This document shows, piece by piece, positions 46,627 to 57,931 of a stretch of DNA of 64,000 nt. The number at the start of each line of letters is the position of its first letter. Positions within the stretch are counted from its first letter, which is position 1. The notes under the pieces are model-generated. The model worked only from the letters and a program-made list of their open reading frames with translations. It searched no databases and was not told where the DNA came from. The translations under genes and the position numbers were made by a program. Origin of the DNA: Ehretia macrophylla (lineage: Eukaryota; Streptophyta; Magnoliopsida; Boraginales; Ehretiaceae); contig CM075780.1 in the NCBI GenBank assembly GCA_037974665.1, forward strand, positions 53,981,594-54,045,593, given 5' to 3'.

Positions 46627-46707
46627 CTAGAACAATCCTATCTCATCTTTTCGTGTATTTTGATTTCTTTATTCCACTCGAGACCTTTCTTACAATGCCT
46701 ATAAATA
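46627..46707 (+). promoter_or_regulatory. HSP20-C promoter: HSE-like site and TATA box
   Basis: HSE-like ctagaacaatcc at 46627-46638 and tataaata at 46700-46707, matching the arrangement in A and B. Confidence 0.5.
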
Positions 46708-46802
46708 TGATGCTCGAAGCCTACGATTCACCATCCATTAACAAGCACGATCAAGTTCTGCAAATTGTCTTCCATCTAAAACCACCTTAATCATCTTCAA
46801 AG

Positions 46803-47279
46803 ATGTCGCTCATTCCAAGTTTCTTTGGTGGCCGACGAACCAACGTGTTTGATCCCTTCTCTCTCGACATATGGGATCCTTTTGATGGATTCTTCACCTC
46901 TGCCCCCTCCAACTTGCCTTCTTCGGCACGCGAAACTTCAGCTTTTGCTAATGCAAGGATTGACTGGAAAGAGACCCCAGAAGCACACATTTTCAAAGCT
47001 GATCTTCCAGGGCTGAAAAAGGAAGAAGTGAAGGTTGAGGTTGAAGAGGGTAGGATTCTTCAGATTAGTGGAGAGAGGAGTAAGGAGCAAGAGGAGAAGA
47101 ACGACAAGTGGCACCGCCTCGAGAGGAGCAGCGGTAAGTTCCTCAGGAGGTTCAGGCTCCCAGAGAATGCTAAGATGGATGAGGTGAAGGCTATCATGGA
47201 AAATGGTGTGCTCACTGTGACTGTGCCTAAAGTTGAGGAGAAGAAGCCTGAGGTCAAGGCCATCGAGATCTCTGGTTAA
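46803..47279 (+). CDS. Class I cytosolic small heat shock protein (HSP20), copy C
   Basis: 158 residues, one exon, cytosolic class I sHSP chaperone. Same architecture as the other two: [20 protein letters not shown], alpha-crystallin domain from [10 protein letters not shown], tail KAIEISG. About six residues differ from copy B, including Gly to Arg in EEGRILQ, Val to Leu in HRLERSSG and Ser to Ile in KAIMENG. None removes a recognised motif. The start ATG follows tcttcaaag directly. Downstream lie a MITE, a broken second HSP20 end and NLR 3' flank without an NLR. Confidence 0.95.
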   Translation: MSLIPSFFGGRRTNVFDPFSLDIWDPFDGFFTSAPSNLPSSARETSAFANARIDWKETPEAHIFKADLPGLKKEEVKVEVEEGRILQISGERSKEQEEKNDKWHRLERSSGKFLRRFRLPENAKMDEVKAIMENGVLTVTVPKVEEKKPEVKAIEISG

Positions 47280-47507
47280 ATCTAAGGCATTCTTCATCAA
47301 GTTGTTCGTAAATGAAACCAATATGTGGTTTAATTGTCGTGATATGTTTAATTTCTGTAATGCATATGATCTTGTAAGTTGTTTTGTGCTCTGAATGAAA
47401 ATGTGAGTGTTTGTTTCAACAATTGCCCAATATTGCTTAAACTACTATGAACAATCTTAGGAGACCATCTTTCTGCTTTTTAGCTTCCACAACTTATGCT
47501 CCTACAA

Positions 47508-47654
47508 AGGGGAAACTATTCAAAAAGTCAGACTGACCGGTCAGTCAGGCTTTTTATACACAAAATATTGGGACCAAACACATGTAAGAACCATTCATTG
47601 TGAGTAAAAAAGCCTGATTGACCGGTCAGTCTGACTTTTTTAAGAGTTTTCCCC
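47508..47654. mobile_element. 147-bp MITE with a palindrome in each arm
   Basis: Inverted ends ggggaaactattcaaaaagt and the complement of acttttttaagagttttccc. The target duplication is about 5 bp (tacaa at 47503-47507 and 47655-47659). A and B have the empty site (ctcctacgaggacc in A). Each arm carries gactgaccggtcagtc or a near copy (47531-47546, perfect; 47616-47631, one mismatch in the inverted half). Family not assigned. Confidence 0.8.
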
Positions 47655-47768
47655 TACAAGGACCTTATTAGTCCTACTAAATGGGCGATGTTTAATGCTA
47701 CGAAACACGAGATTTCAATCTAAAATCAATTAATACTAAGTAGAATAGTTTATGATCTTTGTGGTGAG

Positions 47769-47849
47769 CAATAGAGTTGCTTACTCTGACCGTGCCTAAA
47801 CTTGAGGGGAAGAAGCCAGAGGTCAAGGCTGTCAGAGATTTCTGGCTGA
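47769..47849 (+). pseudogene. 3' fragment of a fourth HSP20 gene
   Basis: Reads LTVPKLEGKKPEVKA, matching the HSP20 C-terminal [17 protein letters not shown]. It then loses frame through one extra base before gatttctggctga (compare gagatctctggttaa). Only the last 25 or so codons survive. The same position in A and B holds shorter remnants, so a tandem HSP20 pair existed before the unit was triplicated. Confidence 0.85.
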
Positions 47850-49135
47850 ATACACACTCCTTTATGGCTCTGAAAGCTTTTCTAAAATCGTCTGAGTTTG
47901 AAGAAAATTGATAACATATGTGCATTTTAAGAGGTTCATGCGAGTTTTGCTGTTTTCCATAGCACTCTAAAAGAAAAAAAATTCGACAATTTTCAATTTA
48001 TAAACATTTCAGCTTTTTTTTTTTTGTCAAGACTGAAGTGCATTCATTTAGTTTTATGTTTCGTGGATGCACTTCAACAACTGAAAATATCAGAGAAATC
48101 TGCTTTATTCACATTCTCTTCAGATGCACCATGCTAAACCAACACAACTTTAGTCATCAGTAGGAATCTAGCATTAGTAACAGATGACTACAGATAGTCC
48201 TTTACTGGAGACACATCAATTGTCATCATCCGACACTAAGAACACCGTCTGAAATTTGAGTAAAAATATATTCTACTTATCTTCATTCAGCAATTTCATT
48301 TTAGATTCAGTGTTCAATATAAATCAGAATTTGAGGCCACTTTTCAACCAAATATTTGACATATATTTCCTTGCCATTGGTCCGGGTGTAAATCTATTTT
48401 AAATTCAATAACTTGTTTGATAGTTTCACTGCAAAACACATGGTACAGGCAAGCCAGAGAGCATTGGGCACTAGAAGGCTAATGAGACAACTTTCAGGAA
48501 GCAAAACTCTAAAGCAACAAAATGAGTCATTAGGGTAACAGAATTCCAATTGATCAACTTGCTCAAGTGAAAGAAACTTGTTTCTATAAACATTTCTTCT
48601 TAATTTCACAATCAGTTATTTTACTTTTCTTCTCATAAACTTGTCTCTCTTAGTATTTCCCCAGGCATTATTTCAACACATTATTGAATTTGCTTGTGAG
48701 TCTACATGACCTAATCAGTGCCCTGCATCATGTATAACTGGGTAGATGTAACCGGGTTTTTTTCTTGACTTCAGTCACTCTCGATGGATAAGCAGTGATT
48801 CCTCTCTTAGCCTACTACAGGTGTCACGACAACTTTGACCTATTCTGTATTGTCTATTTGATATTTGGGTTTTTCCGATCCAAAGATTAACTGCAGCCAA
48901 CCAAATAAACGGCAATTGTTCAGTGATGAAGCAACCTCCTCGCCTTTGAGGTGAAGAAATTCTATACATACTTAGAAATGAACTAGTATTCCAAGTAATT
49001 CAAGTGTATAACTTTAAGATAGAAAGAGTAAAAGATCAACTTTATTCTTGCAACAGAACATACTGCACCATGAGCGATGTTCATCCGCTTATTCAATGAC
49101 AAATGAAAATAAACAGAATAAAGCAATAAATATTC
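47850..49135. other. Unit C intergenic flank; NLR copy missing
   Basis: From about 48890 it aligns with the NLR 3' flank of A (12440 onward) and B (32600 onward), for example ctgcagccaa, ttcagtgatgaag, gaggtgaagaaattct and gaataaagcaataaa. Homology stops near 49135, before the NLR stop codon would be reached, and a MITE begins about 15 bp later. ORFs at 48394-48609 and 48775-48969 (-) are not supported as genes. Confidence 0.65.
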
Positions 49136-49149
49136 CAGTTAAATTTGAT

Positions 49150-49400
49150 AGGGAATATCGTTAGTCCATTAGATCATTTTTGTTAAATTTGATCCGTTAA
49201 GATCACGTGATCCGCACGTCTCATGTAAAAAAATTAAAACATACAAGGTTAAATTACTCATTTAACTTAAATTGGTCACTATAATCTAAATGACCAATTT
49301 AACCTTGTATGCTTTTTTTTTTACGCGCAGCGTGCGAATCAAGTGATTTTAACAGAGCAAATTTAACATAAATGAGCTAATGGACTAACAATGTCCTTTA
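49150..49400. mobile_element. About 250-bp foldback MITE
   Basis: The two arms are near-complete inverted copies: left atatcgttagtccattagat ... catacaaggttaaatt, right aatttaaccttgtatgc ... gctaatggactaacaatgt. The axis is near 49272. It sits at the point where unit C homology ends. Confidence 0.75.
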
Positions 49401-49486
49401 TATAAAACTTTTAGGATTAAAGTGTCCGATTTGAAAGGTTTGAGACCAAAATGTCAAAACAAACAAATGTTTAGGACTAATTGAGC

Positions 49487-49740
49487 TTTTTTTATTTTTA
49501 TTTTTTTTATTTTGCTAAGCCAACAAAAAAAAAGGTTTTATTAATGAAAATGGAAAAACAAGAAGTCGGTCAAAAGACCAAATTACAACAAAGAAATAAA
49601 GTTGGAAAACAACTAAGGATCTAAGTCATAAAAGAAAACAAAAGAACGAACAGAGAAAACAATTCAACAAATAGGGGAATGGTGAATCCCCAAGGGCTTT
49701 TCTAAATTGATCTTTTTCCCTATGACTAAATTATGAATAG
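49487..49740 (-). mobile_element. Possible LINE 3' end fragment
   Basis: On the - strand this resembles plant LINE 3' UTRs (tttgttgtaatttggtcttt, then cattttcattaataaaacc followed by a T/A-rich run). No coding part is attached. Confidence 0.35.
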
Positions 49741-49745
49741 CTATG

Positions 49746-50212
49746 TGTCGAGGTTGGAAATCTCACAGTTGAATTTGAGAGCTGCTTTTGCCGAGCTGGA
49801 CTTTTCAGGTTGGTCCCCGAGCCAAACTTTCTTAATCGGCTGCCAGACCTGCACAAGGAAAACAAGGAAAAGGCGGGGTGATGACCCGGATTTTCCCCTC
49901 GGGCGCACGAATGATTAGTATGTCCGAGCTGGCTAGGTAGCTGAGAGCATTTAATGGCGAGTTACCTCTTAAATGAAGAAGGTGGAGCTCTATTTATACT
50001 AAATTCAAGTCTGACGGCATTTAATGCGGTGCAGCTTTATGTCCCATCAGTGCTTTATGTCCCATCGAAATAGCTGGAACTGAGGTCGAGGTTAACGGGG
50101 TCGGGCAAGTCATCCAGGTTGGACATCGAGCTGAACGCGCTGGTATTGGCACGGATTGGCCCGTCTCAGCTCGGAATGGTCGCCTCACCCTCAGCTCGGG
50201 AACCCCTCGTCA
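49746..50212 (-). repeat. 3' LTR of the Tat element
   Basis: 467 bp, tgtcgagg ... cctcgtca in window orientation, same length as its partner. A purine tract (read on the - strand as gggggagggg, 50216-50226) lies just inside, as expected for the polypurine tract. The ORF 49733-49918 overlaps its edge and is not a gene. Confidence 0.92.
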
Positions 50213-50407
50213 ATTCCCCTCCCCCAAGTCGAGATCGAGAGGGTGAGATCTAGAATTAGGAGTTCCTCCCGAGCTGTAGATGTCCGACCCCGACAGAGTA
50301 GGGATGGCCACGTCAGCGGTGCATGTCCAACGGATGGCTGCCACGTGACCCTGCGGTTCTGACGAGACGCGACGCTTGAGCTACCCAAGGCGGTTTTCAG
50401 GGGTGCC

Positions 50408-50415
50408 TATAAATA
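50408..50415 (+). promoter_or_regulatory. TATA box before the antisense ORF of the Tat element
   Basis: tataaata on the + strand, about 220 bp upstream of the antisense ORF start, in a GC-rich setting (ggtgcctataaatagggtc). Suggests that the accessory ORF has its own promoter. Confidence 0.45.
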
Positions 50416-50635
50416 GGGTCATATCCTCCGAGATTCATTTCACACTTTGCTTTCAACTTCTCAAGGAATTTAGGTCGGACACCAGAGTGGTCGGACGCAA
50501 TTAGCTCAGAAAGAATCTTCTCGGGATTTTTCAGCTCGGATCCAGCTTAGTCGGTCGTACTCCGCAATCAAGAGCAGTAGGTACGTCTCGACTCCCTTTA
50601 GTCATTCCTATACATTTATATTTGCTGTAGGCAGG

Positions 50636-52970
50636 ATGGGGAGGTCGGAATCAGAAGATTCTCAGGCTATGGACGTAAGGTCCTATGGTGGAGATGAGAG
50701 TCCGCCGAGCTCGGTATCCACGTCAAACAGGGTCCGTGGTAGAGGGAGCGCCAGTTCATCTTCAGAGCCGGCTCGGAAATCTGATCGCGGGGAGAGCGAC
50801 GATGACTGCCAGGTTATTGGGGTCAGATTGGTGCAAGAGGAAGCGGAGGCGGATCCTTTGGCCGACCTAGGAGGCTTCTATGACAGGGATGATGAGGAGC
50901 CATTAAATCAACTGGAGGGTATCGAGATACCACAAGAGTTTTTAGCCGGGGTCTCCGCCACCGAGCCGATCGAAGAGGTCCCAGTCAGTGCTGTTCGACC
51001 TCGGAGCTCGGCTTCAGCCAGTGCTTCTTCAATTCGAGGGAAGAGGATCGAGCAGCTGTTGGCATGCTGCAAGCGTGAGTGCCATTCCACAGTGCAGATG
51101 GCGAACGCAAGGCTGAGGAACTGGTCGGTGGATCGACATCACAAGCTGAAGGTTCCAAGTCGGCAGGATCGGCGTGTTATCCCCCCACCGACCACTTCAC
51201 CATATATGACCTAGCCTTCGACGTCATCCAACTCCCCCTCCCTGGCTTCATTACTGGAATACTGAACTATTTTGAGCTCAGCCCGGGTCAGATGTCGCCG
51301 AATGGTTGGGCCGTGATGGTGGCCTTCTACGTGTTCTGCTTGGAGAAGAAAGTGGAGCCGACCTTGCGCAGGTTCAGGCATTTCTTCGTGTGTAAACCCA
51401 ACCCGAAGCAGCCAGGGTGGTTCCACTTCGCAACTCGGGTCGGCAACTCGATATTCACCAAATGGCACTCTTCTAACAAGGGCTGGCATAATGATTATTA
51501 TTGGGTGGAGTCGCCCGTGAATTCTGGATGCAGGCTGGACTGGATCCCGAGCCTGAGGAAGACTGCCAACGATGGCCCTAAGCTCTCGAAGGAGGAGCTC
51601 GGGGAGGTCGCAATGCTCAAGCCCGCGCCTGGGATGCTGATAGACATTGACAGCGTACTGAAATGGGAGCGAATCTGGAACTCCAAGTTGTTTGGTAGGG
51701 AGCCCGACCTCTCGAGGGATCACCCCCACCTGCTTCCCGACCCAGAAGGGGACGCGGGGTCTAGCTCCGAAGAGGGTCAGTTTGCAGGATCGGCGCCCGA
51801 CCTCCCCGTTGTTCTGTTTGTTAGCCCTTTTAGGCGGGTCTTCGACTCATTCTCACCTCTTTGCTCTATTTTTTGCAGATATGGCAGACATGAGGAAGCT
51901 TGCATATGCCCAGGTGCGGAGGAAGAGTGAGGTCAGTGGCGACGCGACGGCTCGGTCAGGACTGGGAGGTACTGCTCAAGGACAGAGGCAGCGCCCCAGC
52001 GGCCAAGGACAAAAGGTCGGTCCTGAGGTCTCCTCAAAAGGGGCAACGGGGTCCCCTTTGCCAAAGAAATTGGGCTCAGGCGTAGCGATCCCAAAGCGCT
52101 CTTCCTCCCGACCCGAGAGCAGAAAGCGGCCTCGGCCCGAACACACTGGGAAGGGTAAGGCCACAGAGGTGAGCCTTCCCGACAAAAACTTCATGGAGGC
52201 GTCCAAGGTGGACCGCGACCCCAAGCTGGCGACGGTCCCCGCGGAGCAACTCTCGCTCGATTTGAGGACGGCCATAGTCACGGTGAATCCTTAACCATTT
52301 TCCGGTTAGGTTGTATTTTCAGCTCGGCTGATTGTTCTATTTTCTGCTACAGGCCGAGTCCCATATATTCTCTGCTTCCAACTTCTTAATCAAGGCCCAA
52401 ACTCACTACGTCGAGCTCGAGCAACGATACGTGGATGCCCGAGCCGAGCTTGACACCGTAAGGGAGGAGGCCGTACAGAGGCAGAAGGCGGATACGACGG
52501 AGATCGATCGTCTGAAGAAAGAGCTGGACCTAGAAAAGGACCGACGCGAAGCCGCGGCCAAGGATGTTGATCGCTATAAGCGAGAGAAACGGGAGGTAGA
52601 GGCTAAGTTGAAAGATCTGGTGGACCGGGTCGGTACCCAGGGGGAGAAGGCAGTGAAGGCCTTCAAGTCCAGCGACGCGGCGGTAGATTGGTTGGCCACA
52701 GAAGGCGGGGCCATGGCGAAGTATGCGGAAATGGAATTCTACTTCCGAGGTCAAGTCGCAGCTCGGGAGAGAGCGAAGACCTTCTTCCCAGCCACCAAGA
52801 ACGACTATATCGAGATCCTGGAGGTTCCACCGCCGGAGTTCTGGGAGATCCCCGAGCTTCCGTCCGACCTGACGTCCCAGGCCACGGAGGTTACTCAGTT
52901 TGTCCAGAACGGCCTGGACCTGGTTGGGGATGAAGCCGAGGCCACCACCTCTGCTGCTGTGCAAAAATAG
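50636..52970 (+). mobile_element. Antisense accessory ORF region (Transposase_28-type) of the Tat element
   Basis: Opposite in direction to gag-pol. It begins with an acidic Ser/Glu-rich part. A conserved block follows (FTIYDLAFDVIQLPLPGFIT, LSPGQMSPNGWAVMVAFYVF) of the type filed in Pfam as 'putative gypsy type transposon' (PF04195, from memory). It ends with a long coiled-coil-like Glu/Lys/Arg region (about 52380-52640). Related elements express this region from a spliced antisense transcript, and splice-like signals and pyrimidine tracts are visible. Function unknown. Confidence 0.75.
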
Positions 52971-53809
52971 ATTTTGTAATCTTTCCCGAGTCGGGTTATT
53001 GTAATCATGCCCGAGTTGGCCTTTTGTAATCACTTTTTAATTTTAATGAAATGTCTATTTTATCTTTATTTGCGTTTTGGTCGAGTTTGTACACGTGTAC
53101 TTTTCTCTTCGCAAATTTTTCTCAAGTAAGTGGGGTCGGACCAATTTAATGGACCATACAAACTTAAGCATAATAAACCGAGCTGGATGCGATTAATGAT
53201 TTGTCATCCTAATCCGAGCTGGTATAATAAGGGCAACCCGTGATGGTTACCAATTCGAACTCGTCAGTCCGTTATAAAATTGGTCAAACTAATGTTGACA
53301 AGTATTGAGCTCGAGTTTAGACTCAAGCTAATATGCCGACCTGAAGCCGGAATGCACCGAGTTGGAACTTAATCCGAACTGGCAAAACTAATCAAATTGC
53401 TATCGATTATTCCCGAGCTGGAACTTAGTCCGAGCTGGTTTACTTTATCGTTTGCTCGTGATTAAGCGTGGCCACCGCATTAATCCGAGTTGGATTAATT
53501 TTGTAGTTGTAGCACTTGGGCCCGGGTCGGGCATTGCGCTGGTTTGTGTACTTATTCCCAAGTCGGGAATTGCACTAGTTTGCGGAATTGCGTTGTATTG
53601 AATTTGTACAAGTAATGTCTTGGCCCGGGGCCTTTTACAAATACTTCGTCACGGGGCCTTTTACAAAAATGTTTCGGCTCGTGGCCGTTCTAGACAAAAT
53701 ATCGCTTCAGATGTTCTGAATGCTATGCATTTTTCAATAGTTTTCCGTTCTTGTCGCGAAGGTAGAAGGTCCCGGGTCGGACTTCTTTCACGACTTCATA
53801 TGGTCCCTC
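52971..53809. other. Tat element spacer between antisense ORF and integrase
   Basis: Non-coding, rich in repeated 'ccgagctgg' and 'gagtcgg' words and AT-richer than its neighbours. A small + strand ORF at 53620-53862 lacks support. Confidence 0.6.
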
Positions 53810-53849
53810 CTAGGTCGGAGAGAGCTTGTTTACGGAGCGCGGCAAAAAG

Positions 53850-54880
53850 ATGGCCTTCCTGAGTACGAGGTCGCCGACCTTAATAGGCTTAGGCTTGACT
53901 TGTTTAGCAAAGGCTCTTTTCATGGCAGCTTTGCTGGCCAACATTCTGATTTGAGCTTTAGCTCGGAGCTCTTCAGCGAGGTCGAGCTCTTCACAGATTC
54001 GTGCTCTGTTTGTTTCTTGATCCTGGTGGAGGGTTCTACTGGTCGGAGACCCGATCTCCACTGGCAGCACCGCTTGAGTGCCGAAGGTCAGTTCGAAGGG
54101 TGATTCTCCCGTGGCCGAGCTGGTGTTGGTCCGCTGAGCCCACATCACCTCGGGAAGAATTAATGCCCATTGGCCCTCTGCTTCCTCTAGCTTGGTTTTC
54201 AGGCCCTGCAAAATGATTTGGTTAGTCCTTTCAACTTGGCCATTACTTTGAGGGTGAGCAATGGATGAGAATCTGAGGTTGATCCCAATCTCAGCACATT
54301 TGCCTCGAAAGTATGCACTGTCGAATTGTTTGCCGTGGTCAGTGACGATGACCTTTGGCACCCCAAATAGGCAAATGATGTTCTTCCATACGAAATCCCA
54401 AGCTTCCTTTTCTGTTATTCTAGCAACACCTTCAGCCTCGGGCCATTTAGTGAAGTAGTCTACAGCTACGAAGGCGTGCTTCTTTTGGCCGACACCGGTC
54501 GGCAAGGGGCCGATGATGTCTAGACCCCACTGATAGAATGGCCAAGGGCTTACTATCACTGTGAGGTCCACAATAGGTTTTCGTTGCACGTTGGCGAACC
54601 TCTGGCAGGTGTCGCACTTTTTTACATATTTTTTGGCATCTTGTTCTAAGGTCGGCCAGAAATAGCCTTGCCTTAATGCCTTTTGAGCCAGAGCTTTGCC
54701 CCCCAAGTGGTTTCCACATACCCCTTCATGAATCTCCCGGAGTACATAGTTTCCTTCTTCGGGTCCGACACATTTCAAAAGAGGCCAAGTGTAAGCTCTT
54801 TTATAGAGTTGCCCGGCGATTATGACAAACCTTGAGGCCTGTTTTACGAGTTTTCGATCTGTTTTTTCATCTTCCGGGGT
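53850..54880 (-). mobile_element. Integrase domain of the Tat element
   Basis: Zinc-binding HHCC region (EGVCGNHLGGKALAQKALRQ ... CDTCQRF), then the catalytic core with WGLDIIGPLP, VTDHGKQFDSAYF and NGQVERTNQI, the D, D and E parts of the DDE triad. The C-terminal part is less conserved. Role: insertion of the element cDNA. Confidence 0.85.
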
Positions 54881-54999
54881 CATACCCCCTCCAAGTAGTC
54901 CACGATTGGTTTAGTCCAATCTGGGCTGAGATTGAACTCGGCTACTGTCTGTACTCCCAACTGAATACTAGGTTCGGATACTTCCTCCACATGGACCAG

Positions 55000-55690
55000 A
55001 GCAGGTCGGCTTTCACCCAGGGCCAACCTGGACAAGGCATCGGCCTTCATATTCTCTTCCCTAGGAATCTGCTGTATCGTGAACCTTCTAAGTGCCGAGG
55101 TCAAATCCTTGACTCTGTTGAGGTAGGCTAGCATGGAACTGTCCTTGGCTTCGAACTCTCCCGATATCTGACTAGAGACCAACTGAGAGTCGGTGCTCAG
55201 GTCGACTTTCTGTGCCCCGAGCTGAGCTGCAATTTTCAGTCTTGCAATCACCGCTTCGTATTCTGCTTCATTGTTGGACGCCGGGAAGGTGAACTTGAGG
55301 GAGTACTGGTGCTCATGCCGGTTTGGGTCGAGGATGACCACCCCAGCTCCGCTTCCAGACTTCCCTGAGGCCCCGTCCACATGGACCTTCCATACGTCCT
55401 CCGGGTCATGCTCTGATCGGCCTGTGCATTCTACAACAAAGTCCGCAATGGCTTGTGCTTTAATGGCTATCCTGGGCTGGTAGGTGATGTGGAATTGACT
55501 CACCTCGACTGCCCATTTCAGTAGCCTGCCCGACGCCTCTGGCTTGTGCATGATGGACTTGAGCGGGGCATCAGTCATGACCTTAACTGGATGAGCATCA
55601 AAGTATGGCTTCAACTTTCTTGCAGCTGTGATGAGCGCGAGGGCGAGTTTTTCCAAGGAGGAGTATCTCGCCTTGGCTCCCTGCAAGGTT
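55000..55690 (-). mobile_element. Dual RNase H region of the Tat element
   Basis: An ordinary gypsy RNase H-like segment (YSSLEKLALALITAARKLKP ... FHITYQPRIAIKAQAIADF) is followed by a second, archaeal-type RNase H (VHVDGASGKSGSGAGVVI, NNEAEYEAVIARL, TDSQLVSSQISGEF, KADALSRLA). This doubling is known for the Tat lineage. Confidence 0.8.
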
Positions 55691-55989
55691 TTACTAACAT
55701 AGTAGACCGGCTTCTGTTCCTTTCCTTATTCTCGGACTAGTGCCGCCGCCACTGCCATTCCCGAGCACGCTAAGTATACTATTAGCTCCTCCCCCACCTC
55801 AGGTCGGGATAACAGGGGTGGCGAAGCTAGATACCTTTTCAGTTCTTGGAAGGCGTTCTGGCATTCCTCTGTCCATTCAAAGTTCTTAGGATTCCTCAAT
55901 ATTTTGAACAGAGGCGCACACTTGTCAGCCGACCTGGACATGAATCTGCTCAGCGCCACGACTTGCTAACACCTGGACGTCTTTTATGC

Positions 55990-56800
55990 AGGTCAGTGGT
56001 GCCAGGTCCAGTATTGCCTGGACCTTCTCCGGGTTGGCTTCTATTCCACGGGCCGTGACCATGAAGCCTAGGAACTTGTCTGCCTTGACGCCGAATGCGC
56101 ACTTTTCCGGGTTCAGTTTTATCCCGAAGTGCTCCATTACGGCGAAGGCTTCAGCCAGGTCGGCTACATGGTCTTCCGCCCTTCTGCTCTTGACCAACAT
56201 GTCATCTACATAGATTTCCATATTCCGGCCAATCTGGTGTTTGAAGACCTTGTTTACCATTCGAGTGTATGTGGCTCCAGCATTCTTGAGGCCAAAATGC
56301 ATGACCTCATAGTAGTAGAGTCCTTTATCGGTGGTGAAGACGGTCTTTTCTTTGTCTCCGGGAGCCATTTTGATTTGATTATAACCTTTGAAGGCATCCA
56401 TGAAGGAGAGTAGCTCGAACCCGGAGGTGGCGTCCACCATCTGGTCAATCCGTGGTAGGGGGAAGCAGTCCTTGGGGCAGGCTTTGTTGAGGTCGGTGAA
56501 GTCAATACACAGTCTCCATCCACCCGAGGACTTAGTCACCAGCACCACATTAGATAACCAGGTTGGGTACTGTATTTCTTTTATGTGGCCGGCGTCCACT
56601 AATTTGTCCACCTCTTCTTCTATGATTTGTTGCTTATCATAATGGAAATGCCGGCGCTTTTGCTTTACCGGGTAGTAATTCGGGTCGGCATTCAATTGGT
56701 GTTCAATCACATTCGGGTCAATTCTTGTCATATCAGACGCAGACCAGGCAAATACATGTTCATTCTTTAAAAGAAATTGGCTTATACCTTTCTGGAGGTT
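55990..56800 (-). mobile_element. Reverse transcriptase domain of the Tat element
   Basis: Conserved blocks GGWRLCIDFTDLNKACPKD, FELLSFMDAFKGYNQI and the catalytic EIYVDDMLVKS near 56200. Copies element RNA into DNA. Confidence 0.88.
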
Positions 56801-56920
56801 GGCAGAGAGTTCACTCCCGACCTTTGCTCTCTTGGTTTCATCGGAGAGCTTCACATTCTGAAGGTCTTCAGCCGGGCTTCCTCTCTTAGCATCTCTCTTT
56901 TCTTCGGGCAGATCTGGTCC

Positions 56921-57844
56921 CTAGCCGATTTGATATTTGGGCCGGAGTGAGTTTTCATAACACTCCCGAGCTGAGAGCTGGGCTTCGCGAATGGTGGCTA
57001 CCCCGGTCGGGGTCGGGAATTTCAGGGCCTGGTGGTAAGTTGAGGGGACGGCCTTGAAATAATTAAGTGCCACCCGACCTAAAATTCCATTATAAGTGGA
57101 GTTACAATCCATTACAATAAAGTTGGCCTGCATCGTCACCCACCTATCCCCATCTTCCAGTTTCAGTGGGAGGTTGATGACTCCTTCGGCTCGGTGGGAC
57201 TGCCCGGTAAAACCTGCTAATGTACCCCTCAACGGCCTGAGTCGGCTCCTGTCCAACCCCATTTGCTCAAAAGCGCTGAGGAATAAGACTTCTGCTGAGC
57301 TCCCGGTGTCCACCATCAGCCTTTTGACGGTGAAATTGGCTATTTCTGCGCTGATCACCAGTGGATCGTCGTGAGGCAATATCACCCCCTCCAAGTCTTC
57401 TGAGGAGAAGGTGAGCTCCTGCATCTCCGGGGCCGGTCCCCGCATTGGTCCATATTCCCTCCCAGCACGGACATAACCCTTCCTGCCTGCTGAGGTCTCC
57501 CCCCCTGACGCCAAACCTCCCGCAATGGTTTCAATGACAGCCAAACGTCCGCCCCCAGCCTGGCGCCTGGGCGGACTCCTCTCCTTATCCCTTTGGTCTG
57601 GATTCCGGGTCGGCTGCGGATCTATATACCTCCAGAGGTGGCCTCGGGCTATCAGTGCCTCAATCTCCTGTTTCAAGTCTTTACACTCTTCAGTGGTATG
57701 GTCGTAGTCCATGTGATAGCGGCAATATTTGGTCTTACTGCGCTTTTCGGGTCGGCCTTTCATTCTCGGAGCCGGAGGCAGGTGGTTCTGATGCTGGATC
57801 TCCATCAGGATCTGCTCCCTCGAGGTGTTGAGGGGAGTGAACAT
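56921..57844 (-). mobile_element. Gag C-terminal and protease region of the Tat element
   Basis: A Cys/His knuckle-like stretch (CRYHMDYDHTTEEC) lies upstream of an aspartic protease signature VDTGSSAEVLFLSAF near 57300, the usual gag-to-pol order. Confidence 0.8.
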
Positions 57845-57931
57845 AGTGAACCGGGGGTTCGGCTTCGGCTGCTGAGGCTGCTTGCCTCGGTCGTTCTGGG
57901 CTTTGGCCCCAGGTTGGGATCGGGAGGCCTC

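Noticed and set aside
13004-49135. Any tRNA or rRNA gene
   Set aside because: No cloverleaf-compatible A/B box pair or rRNA core sequence was noticed on either strand. A tRNAscan run would settle it.
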